Notes: generated from the letters alone by a model not told the origin. A stretch of DNA of 64,000 nt from Kosakonia oryzae (GCF_001658025.2 NZ_CP014007.2:2046001-2110000), one strand, 5' to 3'. Positions 16,934-26,095 are shown, counted from the stretch's first letter. Translations and numbers: made by a program.

Positions 16934-16962
16934 TATAATCCTTTAGCCTGACAGGGCTAATC
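16934..16962 (+). promoter_or_regulatory. Possible moron promoter -10 with leader hairpin
   Basis: A perfect TATAAT (16934-16939) lies 48 bases before the lipoprotein gene, without a good -35 hexamer. A hairpin pairing TTAGCC with GGCTAA at 16943-16960 is followed by a T-rich stretch and may act as a weak terminator for incoming K-gene transcripts. Confidence 0.35.
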
Positions 16963-16987
16963 TTATTTTTATCTGGGAAAAGTAAAA

Positions 16988-17302
16988 ATGAAAAAAATGG
17001 TGATGGTAGCAATTGCTCTGGCCTTCGTTTCGGGGTGCGCGACCAAGCAATATCCTCAAGCGCCCGCAGTAACCGCAGAAGAAGCCTCAGCCTTAGATTG
17101 TAAAGCAATAACTCAGGAAATTGCTAAAACACATAGCATTCAACAAGAGATTGAGAACACAGGTGATTTTGATGGGCGTACTGTACTGGGCGTCCTTGGG
17201 GATTTTGGCATAGGCAATGGTATGGCAAAAAGTGAGGCTCGCAAGAAAGTGCAGGCTCGCTTAAACCAGCTGGAAACATTACGAACAGTAAAATGCCAAT
17301 AA
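16988..17302 (+). CDS. Phage-encoded lipoprotein (moron between K and I)
   Basis: A 104-residue secreted lipoprotein. Residues 1-16 are a signal peptide ending in the lipobox FVSGC, so C17 is lipidated. The mature part has a helical stretch with EEASALDCKAITQEIAKTH, a Gly-rich centre (GDFGIGNGMAKSEA) and a terminal Cys that could pair with the internal Cys. It interrupts the K-I gene pair, is AT-richer than its neighbours and has its own -10 and terminator: a moron. Surface exclusion or host envelope change is plausible, but I do not recognise the family. Confidence 0.8.
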   Translation: MKKMVMVAIALAFVSGCATKQYPQAPAVTAEEASALDCKAITQEIAKTHSIQQEIENTGDFDGRTVLGVLGDFGIGNGMAKSEARKKVQARLNQLETLRTVKCQ

Positions 17303-17327
17303 TCCTGGTATTTATGAAATATATCGA

Positions 17328-17347
17328 CCCGCTTCGGCGGGTTTTTT
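17328..17347 (+). terminator. Rho-independent terminator after the lipoprotein gene
   Basis: CCCGC-TTCG-GCGGG with a stable UUCG tetraloop, followed by six Ts. Confidence 0.92.
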
Positions 17348-17364
17348 ATTTTCTGGAGAAAAGA

Positions 17365-17964
17365 ATGCAGGAAGTTATGACACAAATAGAACTTGGCGGC
17401 ATTCTCGGTAAAACTTTTGGCAAAGTTCACCATCGTTTAATAAGCACCACTCATGAAGCGACCAGAGCTCTGGCGGCTACGGTAAAAGGCTTTGAGCAGT
17501 TCATGATATCCAGTAAGCGGCGTGGGCTGACCTATGCTGTCTTTCGCGGCAAGGAAAATATTGGCGTTGATGATCTGGGTTTCCCCGTGGCTGGTGAGGT
17601 GATACGCATTGTTCCGGTGGCAATGGGAAGTAAAAAAGCCGGTGCGCTGCAAACCATTCTCGGGGCTGTGCTGGTGGTTGTTGGCGTTGTCATTGGTTAT
17701 TTTTCTGGCGGCACGCTGTCAGCCGTAGGTTACGGGATGGCTAAAATGGGTGCGGTAATGATGCTGGGCGGGGTGGTACAAATGCTTTCCCCGCAGACCG
17801 CCGGACTGGCCAGCAAACAGGATTCCGATAACAGAGCATCTTACGCCTTCGGCGGTGTGACAAATACCGCTGCCCAGGGTTACCCGGTACCGCTTCTTTA
17901 CGGTAAACGCCGTATCGGCGGTGCGATTATCTCCGCCGGTATTTACGTCGAAGATCAGCAATAA
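17365..17964 (+). CDS. Tail assembly protein I-like
   Basis: A 199-residue homologue of lambda gpI, needed for assembly of the tail tip with J, K and L. ELGGILGKTFGKVHHRLIST opens the family domain. Two hydrophobic Gly-rich segments (residues about 92-112 and 115-135) and the C-terminal YPVPLLYGKRRIGGAIISAG are typical. The ATG at 17365 follows CTGGAGAAAAG; an earlier frame start at 17293 lies before the terminator and is not credible. Confidence 0.9.
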   Translation: MQEVMTQIELGGILGKTFGKVHHRLISTTHEATRALAATVKGFEQFMISSKRRGLTYAVFRGKENIGVDDLGFPVAGEVIRIVPVAMGSKKAGALQTILGAVLVVVGVVIGYFSGGTLSAVGYGMAKMGAVMMLGGVVQMLSPQTAGLASKQDSDNRASYAFGGVTNTAAQGYPVPLLYGKRRIGGAIISAGIYVEDQQ

Positions 17965-17982
17965 AATTTTCTCCGCTTAATC

Positions 17983-18004
17983 ACCGCCTCCGGGCGGTTT
18001 TTTT
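17983..18004 (+). terminator. Rho-independent terminator between I and J
   Basis: ACCGCC and GGCGGT pair around TCCG and are followed by seven Ts. It lies within the tail operon, so it is probably overridden by late antitermination. Confidence 0.85.
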
Positions 18005-18015
18005 ATGGGCGCAAT

Positions 18016-21000
18016 ATGGCAAACAAGAAAATTCAGGGGCGCAAAGGCGGTAGCTCCAGTTCCCGCACGCCCACAGAACAGCCTGACGATCTCCAGTCTG
18101 TCGCGAAGGCGAAGATCCTTGTCGCGCTGGGTGAGGGGGAATTTTCCGGGCAACTTACCGGCCAGAGTATTTTTCTTGACGGTACGCCGCTGCTGAATGC
18201 CAATGGCTCATCGAATTTCAGTGGAGTGACGTGGGAGTTTCGCCCGGGCGACCAGGCGCAAAGTTATATCCAGGGCATTCCTGGTACCGAGAATGAGATC
18301 AGCACCGGCATCGAGATTAAAAGCTCAGCGGCCTGGACGCATACGTTTACCAACTCTCAGCTTTCTGCGGTACGCCTTCGCCTGAAATGGGCGTCACTCT
18401 TTAAACAAGAAGATGACGGCGATCTGGTGGGTAACCAGGTTCAGTACGCGATTGATCTGCAGGTGGATGGAGGGGCGTTTGTCACGAAAATTAACACCGC
18501 CGTCAGCGGGAAAACGACATCAGGCTACGAGCGCAGTCACCGCATCGATCTGCCTGCTGGCGCTACGTCATGGACCGTGCGGGTAAGGAAAATTACCGCT
18601 GACGCCAACAGCGCCAAAATCGGCGACACAATGACGCTCCAGAGCTATACGGAAGTTATCGACGCCAAACTGCGCTATCCCAACACTGCGCTGCTCTATA
18701 TCGAATTTGACTCGAGCCAGTTCAACGGCTCCATTCCGCAGATATCCTGTGAGCCACGCGGACGCGTGATCCGCGTGCCGGACAATTACAACCCGGAAAC
18801 GCGCGCCTACAGTGGCACGTGGTCCGGTGCCTTTAAATGGGCATGGACTGATAACCCGGCATGGATATTTTACGATCTGGTGGTTTCTGACCGTTTCGGC
18901 CTGGGTGACCGCCTGACGGCTGAGAACATCGATAAATGGACGCTCTATCAGGTGGCGCAGTATTGCGATGCGCCGGTCCCGGACGGTAAAGGCGGCAGCG
19001 GCACCGAGCCGCGCTATATCTGTAACGTCTATGTTCAGGATCGCAACGACGCTTATACGGTATTGCGTGACTTCGCCGCTATCTTCCGGGGGATGACGTA
19101 CTGGGGCGGCAACCAGATTGTTACTCTTGCGGACATGCCGCGCGATGTCGATTACAGCTACACCAGAGCAAATGTCATCGACGGCCGTTTCAGCTACAGC
19201 AGCAGTACAACGAAAAACCGATATACCAGCGCGCTGGTTTCATATTCCGATCCGGATAATGGTTATGCTGATGCGATGGAGCCTGTTTTTGAGCAGGAAC
19301 TGGTCTCCCGCTACAAAGGCTTTAACCAGCTTGAAATGACGGCGATCGGCTGCACCCGCCAGTCGGAAGCAAACCGTAAAGGGCGCTGGGGGATCCTAAC
19401 CAACAATAAAGACCGGATGGTTTCTTTCTCCGTTGGGCTGGATGGCATGATCCCGCAGCCTGGCTACATCATCGCTGTGGCCGACGAGAACCTGTCGGGA
19501 AAAGTTACCGGCGGGCGTATCAGCGCGGTGAATGGACGGGTGATCACCCTGGACAGAGCGCCTGATGCGGTTGCCGGTAATCGGCTGTTCCTGAACCTGC
19601 CTTCCGGTGCTGCGCAGAGCCGCACCATTCAGAGCGTTAATGGAAAAGTGGTCACGGTGACCACCGCTTACAGCGAAACGCCGGAAGCGGAAAGCGTCTG
19701 GATTGTGGAATCCGACGAGCTGTATGCCCAGCAATACCGGGTGGTCAGTGTCACTGACAATAATGATGGCACGTTTGCCATTACCGGCGCGGCTCATGAT
19801 CCGGACAAATATGCCCGCATTGATACCGGAGCCATTATCGACAGCCGTCCTGTCAGTGTCGTGCCGCCGGGCAGCCAGTCCGCGCCTGATGATATCGTGA
19901 TCGGCAGTTATTCTGTAGTGAATCAGGGGATCAGCGTTCAGACCATGCGTGTTTCATGGTCAGATACAGCCAATGCGATCACCTATGAAGCACAGTGGCG
20001 CCGCAACGACGGCAACTGGGTTAATGTGCCGCGCAGCTCCACCACCTCGTTTGAAGTACCGGGCATTTATGCGGGACGCTATCTGGTGCGCGTGCGCGCC
20101 ATCAACGCCGCTGAAATCTCCAGTGGCTGGGGTTACTCAAGCGAAACGACGCTGACCGGAAAAGAAGGCAACCCGCCGAAGCCGGTTGGTTTTATGGCGA
20201 CAGGTATTAACTGGGGTATCCGTCTCAACTGGGGATTCCCGGCCAACACCGCTGACACGCTGAAAACAGAAATTCAGTACACGGCCAACAGTGATTTTTC
20301 AGATCCGCTGCTGCTCTCCGATGTGCCATACCCGCAGGCAGAATACACCCAGCTCGGACTGAAAGCCGGGCAGGAATTCTGGTACCGCGCGCAACTGGTC
20401 GATAAAACCGGCAACGAATCGGGCTATACCGACTGGATCAGGGGGATGGCAAACGACCAGGCCGCTGACTATCTGGAGGGGATTGGTGATGGTTTCCTCA
20501 CATCTGCCGACGGCGACCGGCTGACCAGCGGCATTAACACTAACCTTGAAGGGATCATGCAGGATGCGCTAGCTGCCCACAGTGCCGTTGAGCACCAGTG
20601 GGCGCAATACGGTGAGGTGCGTGCTGACATTCTGGTCGTGAAAACGACGATCGCCGACGTCGATAATGCGCTGGCAGAACTGTCCACCCAGGTGCAGGCA
20701 CAGATTGGCGATGTCACCGCAGCGCTGGAGGACAAACTTACGGCGGTGGTGGATGGCGACGGCGCAACGGCTATCTATACGCTGAAGACCGGCGTCAGGA
20801 TAAACGGCGTGATGTATAACGCCGGAATGTCGATCGCCGTGCTGGCCCAGGCGGGTCAGCCAGTCATCACGCGGGTGGGGTTCAATGCCAACCAGTTTGT
20901 GTTGATGAGCGGCAGTGGTACCACGCAATATTCACCGTTTGCGGTGGTCAACGGGCAGGTGTTTATCTCCAGTGCATTCATTCAGGACGGGACGATCACA

Positions 21001-21204
21001 AACGCCAAAATAGGGAACTATATCCAGTCGAATAACTACGTTGCCGGTTCAGCGGGATGGCGGCTCGATAAGAGTGGAACTTTCGTTAACTATGGGTCAA
21101 CAAGCGGCGAGGGTTCGATGAAGCAGGATAACCAGACTATAACCGTGCGAGACAGTAATAATGTTCTCAGGGTGCAGATAGGGCGATTAACCGGAACATG
21201 GTAG
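18016..21204 (+). CDS. Tail tip / host specificity protein J
   Basis: The 1062-residue central fibre protein that contacts the host receptor. The N-terminal two thirds follow lambda gpJ (ILVALGEGEFSGQL, VVSDRFGLGDRL, VLRDFAAIFRGMTYWGGNQI). Fibronectin type III-like modules lie around residues 630-800. A helical stretch near residues 850-900 leads to the C-terminal beta-rich part (YTLKTGVRINGVMYNAGMSI). The very C-terminus, the receptor-binding part in lambda, is unlike lambda and is where host range would be set. It starts at ATG 18016, 12 bases after the terminator. Confidence 0.93.
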   Translation: MANKKIQGRKGGSSSSRTPTEQPDDLQSVAKAKILVALGEGEFSGQLTGQSIFLDGTPLLNANGSSNFSGVTWEFRPGDQAQSYIQGIPGTENEISTGIEIKSSAAWTHTFTNSQLSAVRLRLKWASLFKQEDDGDLVGNQVQYAIDLQVDGGAFVTKINTAVSGKTTSGYERSHRIDLPAGATSWTVRVRKITADANSAKIGDTMTLQSYTEVIDAKLRYPNTALLYIEFDSSQFNGSIPQISCEPRGRVIRVPDNYNPETRAYSGTWSGAFKWAWTDNPAWIFYDLVVSDRFGLGDRLTAENIDKWTLYQVAQYCDAPVPDGKGGSGTEPRYICNVYVQDRNDAYTVLRDFAAIFRGMTYWGGNQIVTLADMPRDVDYSYTRANVIDGRFSYSSSTTKNRYTSALVSYSDPDNGYADAMEPVFEQELVSRYKGFNQLEMTAIGCTRQSEANRKGRWGILTNNKDRMVSFSVGLDGMIPQPGYIIAVADENLSGKVTGGRISAVNGRVITLDRAPDAVAGNRLFLNLPSGAAQSRTIQSVNGKVVTVTTAYSETPEAESVWIVESDELYAQQYRVVSVTDNNDGTFAITGAAHDPDKYARIDTGAIIDSRPVSVVPPGSQSAPDDIVIGSYSVVNQGISVQTMRVSWSDTANAITYEAQWRRNDGNWVNVPRSSTTSFEVPGIYAGRYLVRVRAINAAEISSGWGYSSETTLTGKEGNPPKPVGFMATGINWGIRLNWGFPANTADTLKTEIQYTANSDFSDPLLLSDVPYPQAEYTQLGLKAGQEFWYRAQLVDKTGNESGYTDWIRGMANDQAADYLEGIGDGFLTSADGDRLTSGINTNLEGIMQDALAAHSAVEHQWAQYGEVRADILVVKTTIADVDNALAELSTQVQAQIGDVTAALEDKLTAVVDGDGATAIYTLKTGVRINGVMYNAGMSIAVLAQAGQPVITRVGFNANQFVLMSGSGTTQYSPFAVVNGQVFISSAFIQDGTITNAKIGNYIQSNNYVAGSAGWRLDKSGTFVNYGSTSGEGSMKQDNQTITVRDSNNVLRVQIGRLTGTW

Positions 21205-21249
21205 GACTCTATGGCGCCATGATGGCGCCTTATTCGTGTGGGGCAAATA

Positions 21250-21552
21250 ATGGCATACGGAATATCAACATGGGACGAATCAGGCGTCTATAACAACTAT
21301 GGAATAAAGCCAGTGTCGGTGGTGGGAATTGTAAGCCTGTCGGCAGGACAGACGTCAGGGTCGTACTCGTTTACGATACCATCAGGTTACAAAGTTGGGT
21401 TTACATTATCCCTTGATCAGGGAGCTGTTGGCGTCGGAAGGCGTATAGTCGCATCAGGTAACACCATGACGATTAGCGCAGCAAGCAGTACAGGCGTAGG
21501 TAACTATGCCGCCTCAGAGTGCGAATTAATAGTTTTTCTGGAGAATGCCTGA
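21250..21552 (+). CDS. Small tail-fibre-associated protein
   Basis: A 100-residue beta-rich protein: MAYGISTWDESGVYNNYGIK and then alternating Ser/Gly/Val strands. Proteins beginning MAYG-x-TWD follow J in many lambda-like prophages and appear to decorate or extend the tail tip (DUF6453-like, from memory). The ATG at 21250 is preceded by GGGG; GTG 21238 is less likely. Its stop overlaps the start of the next gene. Confidence 0.65.
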   Translation: MAYGISTWDESGVYNNYGIKPVSVVGIVSLSAGQTSGSYSFTIPSGYKVGFTLSLDQGAVGVGRRIVASGNTMTISAASSTGVGNYAASECELIVFLENA

Positions 21553-22223
21553 TGGCTGCTTACGGTGCATTAATTAATGTTAATGGAAACCCTTTCGTAA
21601 CGCCGAACTCCACACCTTTTTGTTTATACAGAAAAGTTGTTGTTAATTCTGTTGCCAATGGGACATATCAGGGGGCATCAGCATCAATACCTGTTAACGC
21701 TTCATATCCAGCCATTGCTTTCTGTAAAACAAGTAACACAGCCCAACCAACATATGTCAGCGCAATAAGGTCCGGAAGCAACGTAATGGTAAGCTCGGGT
21801 AATCCATACGGACAAGCCCATACGCTGACTGCTTATATCTTCGCTATTTTCCCTCAAACCCTGCCAGAATGGGGCATTGCAATATGGGATGCTGCCGGAA
21901 GGTTGGTGTTAACCAATGAAAGCCGGGTATTAAGTGATCTGGTTACAATCGGCACGCCGGGCAACAACGGCGGAATAAACATAGACCAGACACTAAGTGG
22001 AAGTTATGCCGTATGTCCAGGCATTCTGGGTGCAACGCTGATACAGGTAATGGTACAGGGTCAGCCTCAGGTCATTGCAGCCACCGCTTATACAGGATGC
22101 AGATTCAATGGCTCAACCTCCAGAATAAGCGCTGCATCCAGCAGTAACGCTTCCGGTTCAGTCGTGGGTAGTACAAATAACGGGAATGCAATCATAGCGA
22201 TAAAAACAGATCCCTATGACTAA
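21552..22223 (+). CDS. Tail-fibre-associated beta-rich protein
   Basis: A 223-residue protein with N-terminal MAAYGALINVNGNPFVTPNS, a central PEWGIAIWDAAGRLVLTNES resembling the start of the preceding small protein, and a Ser/Asn-rich C-terminus. The repeated WGI-x-IWD / YGISTWD motif suggests the two genes share an ancestral domain. It is coupled to the upstream gene (TGATG overlap, GGAG 8 bases upstream). It is probably a receptor-binding accessory of J; the function is inferred from position only. Confidence 0.65.
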   Translation: MAAYGALINVNGNPFVTPNSTPFCLYRKVVVNSVANGTYQGASASIPVNASYPAIAFCKTSNTAQPTYVSAIRSGSNVMVSSGNPYGQAHTLTAYIFAIFPQTLPEWGIAIWDAAGRLVLTNESRVLSDLVTIGTPGNNGGINIDQTLSGSYAVCPGILGATLIQVMVQGQPQVIAATAYTGCRFNGSTSRISAASSSNASGSVVGSTNNGNAIIAIKTDPYD

Positions 22224-22331
22224 AATGATCGTTTAAATCGATCGGTTTATGTTTATTAATATGTTAAATCTATTTCAGGTATTTCCAAGGTAAGCGTAAT
22301 TTAATTAATAATTACCTCCGGAGATAATTAA

Positions 22332-22568
22332 ATGAAAACTATGTTTTCTGTTTTTTTACTGGCAATGATTTTATCAGGCTGCTCATCCCCCATTCTGGAA
22401 AAACAACAGCCCGTATGTCAGGCAATTGCGATGTTAGGAGGTTTTCCTCAAACAGTGCAGATTTATGGCGTGCGTGTCATTGCAAATCAGACTGAATATA
22501 AGGCGGGTGATCCGTTTAACTGGCGATGGGTAAATAAAAATAATTTCACTTCTTCTAACTGCAAGTAA
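22332..22568 (+). CDS. cor: Cor-type phage exclusion lipoprotein
   Basis: A 78-residue lipoprotein with lipobox ILSGC (C17). The mature part reads PVCQAIAMLGGFPQTVQIYG and ends in AGDPFNWRWVNKNNFTSSNC. It is close in length and pattern to Cor of phi80/HK022-type phages, an outer-membrane-facing lipoprotein that blocks superinfection by phages using FhuA. Two mature Cys (in VCQA and SNCK) probably form a disulfide. It is AT-rich and sits alone between fibre genes with its own terminator, a classic lysogenic-conversion moron. Confidence 0.82.
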   Translation: MKTMFSVFLLAMILSGCSSPILEKQQPVCQAIAMLGGFPQTVQIYGVRVIANQTEYKAGDPFNWRWVNKNNFTSSNCK

Positions 22569-22587
22569 ATTTAATCGAAATTAAAAG

Positions 22588-22607
22588 AACCGCTTCGGCG
22601 GTTTTTT
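22588..22607 (+). terminator. Rho-independent terminator after cor
   Basis: ACCGC-TTCG-GCGGT followed by six Ts. Confidence 0.92.
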
Positions 22608-22623
22608 ATTGTCTGGAGTCCAT

Positions 22624-23742
22624 ATGTCAGCAGGAAATTTAACCCTGACCAATAATTCTGCTGCGGTCGGTGGCAGTGGAACGGCATTTGCTACAGAGCT
22701 GACCGACGGTGATTTTATTGTCGCAACAGTCGGCGGCATTACTTACACGCTGCCTGTCAAATCGGTTGAAAGCGCAACATCTCTGACGCTCATCAGCAAC
22801 TATCCGGGGCCAACACAATCGGGTGTTGCGTGGTCAGCCGTTCCGCGCGCCGCACAGAACCAGATTACTGCTGCGCTGGTGGCGCAAACTACAGAGGCGC
22901 TACGTGGCTTAAACAGTGACAAACAGAACTGGCAGGCCGTATTCAGTGACAGCGGAGATATCACCGTAATCCTTCCTGATGGTTCCAGCTTTACTGGCCC
23001 GAGCTGGAAGAAAATCAGTGATCTCCTGGCTGATATTGATACGGTAGCATTGCAGCAGATTGCAGATCAGGTTGCGGAGGATGCTCAACAGGTTGCCACA
23101 GATCTGCAGGATGTCGATACAAAAGCGGTCCAGGTTTCAGGCGATGCCACTACTGCAAGCCAGGCGGCCACAAATGCGACTGCCGCAAACACAGCAGCAC
23201 AGCAGGCAAAAACCGATGCCGTGGCGGCCAATACAGCAGCACAGCAGGCCAAAACCGATGCGCAGGCCGCCGCCGCCAGCGTTAACCCTGACAACCTTCT
23301 TCAAAAGGCCAATAATCTTAGTGAACTGGTTGCGACAGCTTCAACCGCGAGAGCCAATTTGTCGGTGTACAGTACAACTGAAACTGATAATAAAGTGGCG
23401 GCTGTCAGTAACAAGATCAGCTACGCATTGATATCTGCCGGCACGGTTGGGGTTAACACCAGAACTGTGTTTACAAACCCGTTCGGGGTGAACGTGCCAG
23501 TGGTCGTAGAGGCTGAAATTCAGATCGGTGGCGTCTGGTCCCGCACAGGGTGGGCCTTTAACAGTTCTACCGCTAACGCATATGGCGTTAATGCATCGTA
23601 TGTAGAGGGAACTGGAATTGTGCTACAGACGGCAGTCAGTTATTTATGGGCTGGCAGTAATGTATCGGGTGGCGGTCATGGCGTCACCACCTCGGGGACT
23701 TCAGCCCCATGCAGAATTCACGTCTGGAAGGTGACAGCATGA
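22624..23742 (+). CDS. Side tail fibre protein
   Basis: A 372-residue fibre subunit. The N-terminal 80 residues (NLTLTNNSAAVGGSGTAFAT) are a beta-rich attachment domain shared by many tail fibres. Residues about 140-225 are a trimeric coiled coil built of Ala-rich repeats, with AANTAAQQAKTDA occurring twice in a row. The last 120 residues (VRTVFTNPFGVNVPVVVEAEIQ) are the probable receptor-binding head. The ATG at 22624 follows GGAG. The stop overlaps the assembly chaperone gene. Confidence 0.85.
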   Translation: MSAGNLTLTNNSAAVGGSGTAFATELTDGDFIVATVGGITYTLPVKSVESATSLTLISNYPGPTQSGVAWSAVPRAAQNQITAALVAQTTEALRGLNSDKQNWQAVFSDSGDITVILPDGSSFTGPSWKKISDLLADIDTVALQQIADQVAEDAQQVATDLQDVDTKAVQVSGDATTASQAATNATAANTAAQQAKTDAVAANTAAQQAKTDAQAAAASVNPDNLLQKANNLSELVATASTARANLSVYSTTETDNKVAAVSNKISYALISAGTVGVNTRTVFTNPFGVNVPVVVEAEIQIGGVWSRTGWAFNSSTANAYGVNASYVEGTGIVLQTAVSYLWAGSNVSGGGHGVTTSGTSAPCRIHVWKVTA

Positions 23743-24113
23743 ATATTTACGTTTATACGGGTGACTATCGATCTTATGGGTTCGAGCCATCGTTATGGGG
23801 TGGCGCTACGGTATCCGTTGAAGTGCCTGACGATTTTCAGGGTGGTGCAAAACACTATAACCCTGAGACAGGGATATGGACGGATGACCCGGAAGCACCT
23901 GTTGATTACGTTGCCATTGCGAATGGAAAACTGGCTGAACTAAGAGAAGATGCCGCGGCGAAAGTCTCTGACTGGGTTGTGGAGCTTACTTTAGGCATCA
24001 TTTCTGACGAGGATAAGGCTGAGCTAATTATCTGGCAGAAGTACATACAGGCGTTACGCAAAGTTGATACATCCACTGCACCTGACATCGCCTGGCCTGA
24101 AATACCTGAATAA
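23739..24113 (+). CDS. Tail fibre assembly chaperone (Tfa family)
   Basis: A 124-residue protein with the Tfa/Caudo_TAP signature: DWVVELTLGIISDEDKAELI then WQKYIQALRKVD and a C-terminal AWPEIPE. It assists folding and trimerisation of the cognate side fibre. The ATG lies in an ATGA overlap with the fibre stop, so the pair is co-translated. The N-terminal half differs from common Tfa proteins, as expected for fibre-specific partners. Confidence 0.88.
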   Translation: MNIYVYTGDYRSYGFEPSLWGGATVSVEVPDDFQGGAKHYNPETGIWTDDPEAPVDYVAIANGKLAELREDAAAKVSDWVVELTLGIISDEDKAELIIWQKYIQALRKVDTSTAPDIAWPEIPE

Positions 24114-24210
24114 ATTTTTTTTCTTCCTAACCTTTTATCGCCAAAAGAAAACCAGTTCATTACTGGCTCCCTCCAACCGAAGCGGCCTTGATCAGTAGCA
24201 CCAATAACAC

Positions 24211-24230
24211 TACTGTATATAAAAACAGTA
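24211..24230 (+). promoter_or_regulatory. LexA (SOS) box upstream of umuDC
   Basis: TACTGTATATAAAAACAGTA is a near-perfect SOS box (CTG-N10-CAG with TATATA core), 18 bases before the umuD-like start. It predicts induction by DNA damage. Confidence 0.93.
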
Positions 24231-24247
24231 TTAAGCAGGGCTACACT

Positions 24248-24670
24248 ATGCAATTCATCAAACCAGCAGATTTTCCGCGCGCAGTTGTCGCGCTCCCGCT
24301 CTTCAGCGACCTTGTTCAATGTGGCTTCCCCAGCCCGGCAGCGGATTATGTTGAGCAGCGAATTGACCTTAACGAACTTCTTGTACAACGCCCCAGCGCG
24401 ACATACTTCGTAAAAGCTGCTGGGGATTCTATGATTGATGGCGGAATCAGCGATGGAGATCTGCTGGTTGTAGACAGTTCGCGCACCGCGCAGCACGGCG
24501 ATATTGTGATCGCGGCGGTTGATGGCGAATTCACTGTGAAGCGCCTCCAGCTCAGGCCAGCCATTCAGCTCAACCCAATGAATCCCGCATACAGCCCGAT
24601 CCGGGTGACGAGTGAAGACACGCTCGACATATTCGGTGTTGTGACTTTTATCGTCAAAGCAGTGGGCTGA
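24248..24670 (+). CDS. umuD: UmuD-like polymerase V accessory/self-cleaving subunit
   Basis: A 140-residue S24-family protein. RecA filaments trigger self-cleavage at C25-G26 (LVQCGFPSP), and the trimmed dimer joins UmuC to form the translesion polymerase V. The catalytic dyad is S61 (GDSM) and K98 (FTVKRL), one residue offset from E. coli UmuD. The ATG at 24248 lies just after the LexA box; the longer frame would start before the box. It is followed after 2 bases by umuC. Confidence 0.93.
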   Translation: MQFIKPADFPRAVVALPLFSDLVQCGFPSPAADYVEQRIDLNELLVQRPSATYFVKAAGDSMIDGGISDGDLLVVDSSRTAQHGDIVIAAVDGEFTVKRLQLRPAIQLNPMNPAYSPIRVTSEDTLDIFGVVTFIVKAVG

Positions 24671-24672
24671 TT

Positions 24673-25938
24673 ATGTTTGCGCTTTGTGATGTGAACAGCT
24701 TCTATGCGTCGTGCGAGACTGTTTTCCGGCCAGATTTGCGGGGTAGGCCGGTCGTCGTTTTGTCGAATAACGACGGCTGCGTGATTGCCCGGAGCGCTGA
24801 AGCAAAGCCTTTTGTCGTGATGGGCGAGCCTTACTTTAAGCAGAAAGAAGCATTCAGGCGCCACGGCATCGTCGCGTTCAGTAGCAATTATGAGTTATAC
24901 GCGGATATGTCAAACCGGGTGATGACGACGCTGGAAGAGATGTCGCCGCGCGTGGAAATATACTCGATTGATGAGGCCTTTTGTGATCTTACCGGCGTGC
25001 GGAGTTGCCGCGATTTAACTGACTTTGGTCGTGAGATACGGGCCACAGTGCTGAAGCGTACTCATCTGACTGTCGGCGTTGGCATCGCACAAACCAAAAC
25101 TCTGGCGAAGCTCGCCAACCACGCGGCAAAAAAGTGGCAGCGACAGACTGGTGGCGTGCTCGATTTGTCGAACCAGGCGCGCCAGCGAAAGCTGATGGCA
25201 GTGCTTCCGGTTGAAGACGTCTGGGGGATAGGACGTCGTATCTCAAAAAAGCTCGACGCTATGGGTATCAAAACGGCACTGGATCTGGCTGACACCGATG
25301 TCCGGTTTATCCGTAAGCACTTCAGTGTCGTTCTGGAGAGAACGGTCAGAGAGCTTCGCGGCGAGTCATGCCTCGGGTTTGAGGAGTTCGCACCGGCAAA
25401 ACAGGAAATTGTCTGCTCCCGTTCGTTTGGCGGTCGCATTACCGATTATGAGGATATGCGACAGGCGATATGCAGCTACGCCAGCCGGGCGGCGGAAAAG
25501 CTGCGTGGCGAGCATCAGTACTGCCGGTTCATATCTGCTTTCGTTAAAACCAGCCCGTTTGCACCAAATGAACCTTATTATGGCAACAGCGCCTCTGTAA
25601 AACTCCTCACACCCACGCAGGACAGCAGGGATATTATTGGTGCGGCCGCGCGCTGTCTGGACCGGATCTGGAAGGATGGCCATCGGTATCAGAAGGCGGG
25701 GGTAATGCTGGGCGATTTTTTCAGCCAGGGCGTCGCGCAGCTCAATTTGTTTGACGACAACGCACCGCGCGCGAACAGTGAAAAGCTGATGGAAGTTCTG
25801 GATGAGCTAAATAAAAAAGATGGCCGAGGCACTTTATACTTTGCCGGGCAGGGGATACAGCAACAGTGGCAAATGAAACGCGATATGCTGTCTCCCCGGT
25901 ACACGACACGCTACTCTGATCTGCCCGTGGTCCGGTAA
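24673..25938 (+). CDS. umuC: UmuC-like Y-family DNA polymerase
   Basis: A 421-residue translesion polymerase, full length compared with E. coli UmuC. The catalytic acidic residues are in [11 protein letters not shown] and [10 protein letters not shown], with the Y-family [11 protein letters not shown] motif near the N-terminus. A beta-clamp-binding type sequence is likely near QLNLFDD at about residue 356. Prophage-borne umuDC copies raise mutagenesis after SOS in the lysogen. The intact frame and motifs suggest it is active. Confidence 0.94.
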   Translation: MFALCDVNSFYASCETVFRPDLRGRPVVVLSNNDGCVIARSAEAKPFVVMGEPYFKQKEAFRRHGIVAFSSNYELYADMSNRVMTTLEEMSPRVEIYSIDEAFCDLTGVRSCRDLTDFGREIRATVLKRTHLTVGVGIAQTKTLAKLANHAAKKWQRQTGGVLDLSNQARQRKLMAVLPVEDVWGIGRRISKKLDAMGIKTALDLADTDVRFIRKHFSVVLERTVRELRGESCLGFEEFAPAKQEIVCSRSFGGRITDYEDMRQAICSYASRAAEKLRGEHQYCRFISAFVKTSPFAPNEPYYGNSASVKLLTPTQDSRDIIGAAARCLDRIWKDGHRYQKAGVMLGDFFSQGVAQLNLFDDNAPRANSEKLMEVLDELNKKDGRGTLYFAGQGIQQQWQMKRDMLSPRYTTRYSDLPVVR

Positions 25939-26008
25939 CTGGCAAGCAATACGGTGCTAAAGCGACAGGGGTTTTACCTTCATTTTACCTTGAGCAATTC
26001 GCAGGCAT

Positions 26009-26041
26009 AAAAAAACCAACCGCAATGGGTTGGTTTTTTTT
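26009..26041 (+). terminator. Bidirectional rho-independent terminator after umuC
   Basis: AACCAACC and GGTTGGTT pair around a six-base loop, with an A-run before and eight Ts after. Confidence 0.9.
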
Positions 26042-26049
26042 GGGGTTTT

Positions 26050-26095
26050 TGGTCGGCACGAGAGGATTTGAGCCTCCGCCCCTGACACCCCATGT
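26050..26095 (-). pseudogene. 3' fragment of a tRNA-Pro(GGG) gene, old attachment-site core
   Basis: Read leftward, the sequence runs CATGGGGTGTC (anticodon arm with GGG), then GGAGGCTCAAATCCTC (T arm) and TCGTGCCGACCA (acceptor 3' strand with CCA). It is the 3' half of an E. coli proL-like gene with a missing base in the variable region and point changes. The 5' half is absent, so it cannot make a tRNA. Such 3' halves are left by, or carried in, elements that integrate in tRNA genes. It lies at the boundary between the lambda-like late region and the AT-rich cargo. Confidence 0.78.

Noticed and set aside
23180..23275. CRISPR-like direct repeats
   Set aside because: The repeats are in-frame coding copies of the fibre coiled coil (AANTAAQQAKTDA), with no spacers.
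26050..26095. Functional tRNA-Pro gene
   Set aside because: Only the 3' half is present, with a base missing in the variable region; the acceptor 5' strand and D arm are absent.
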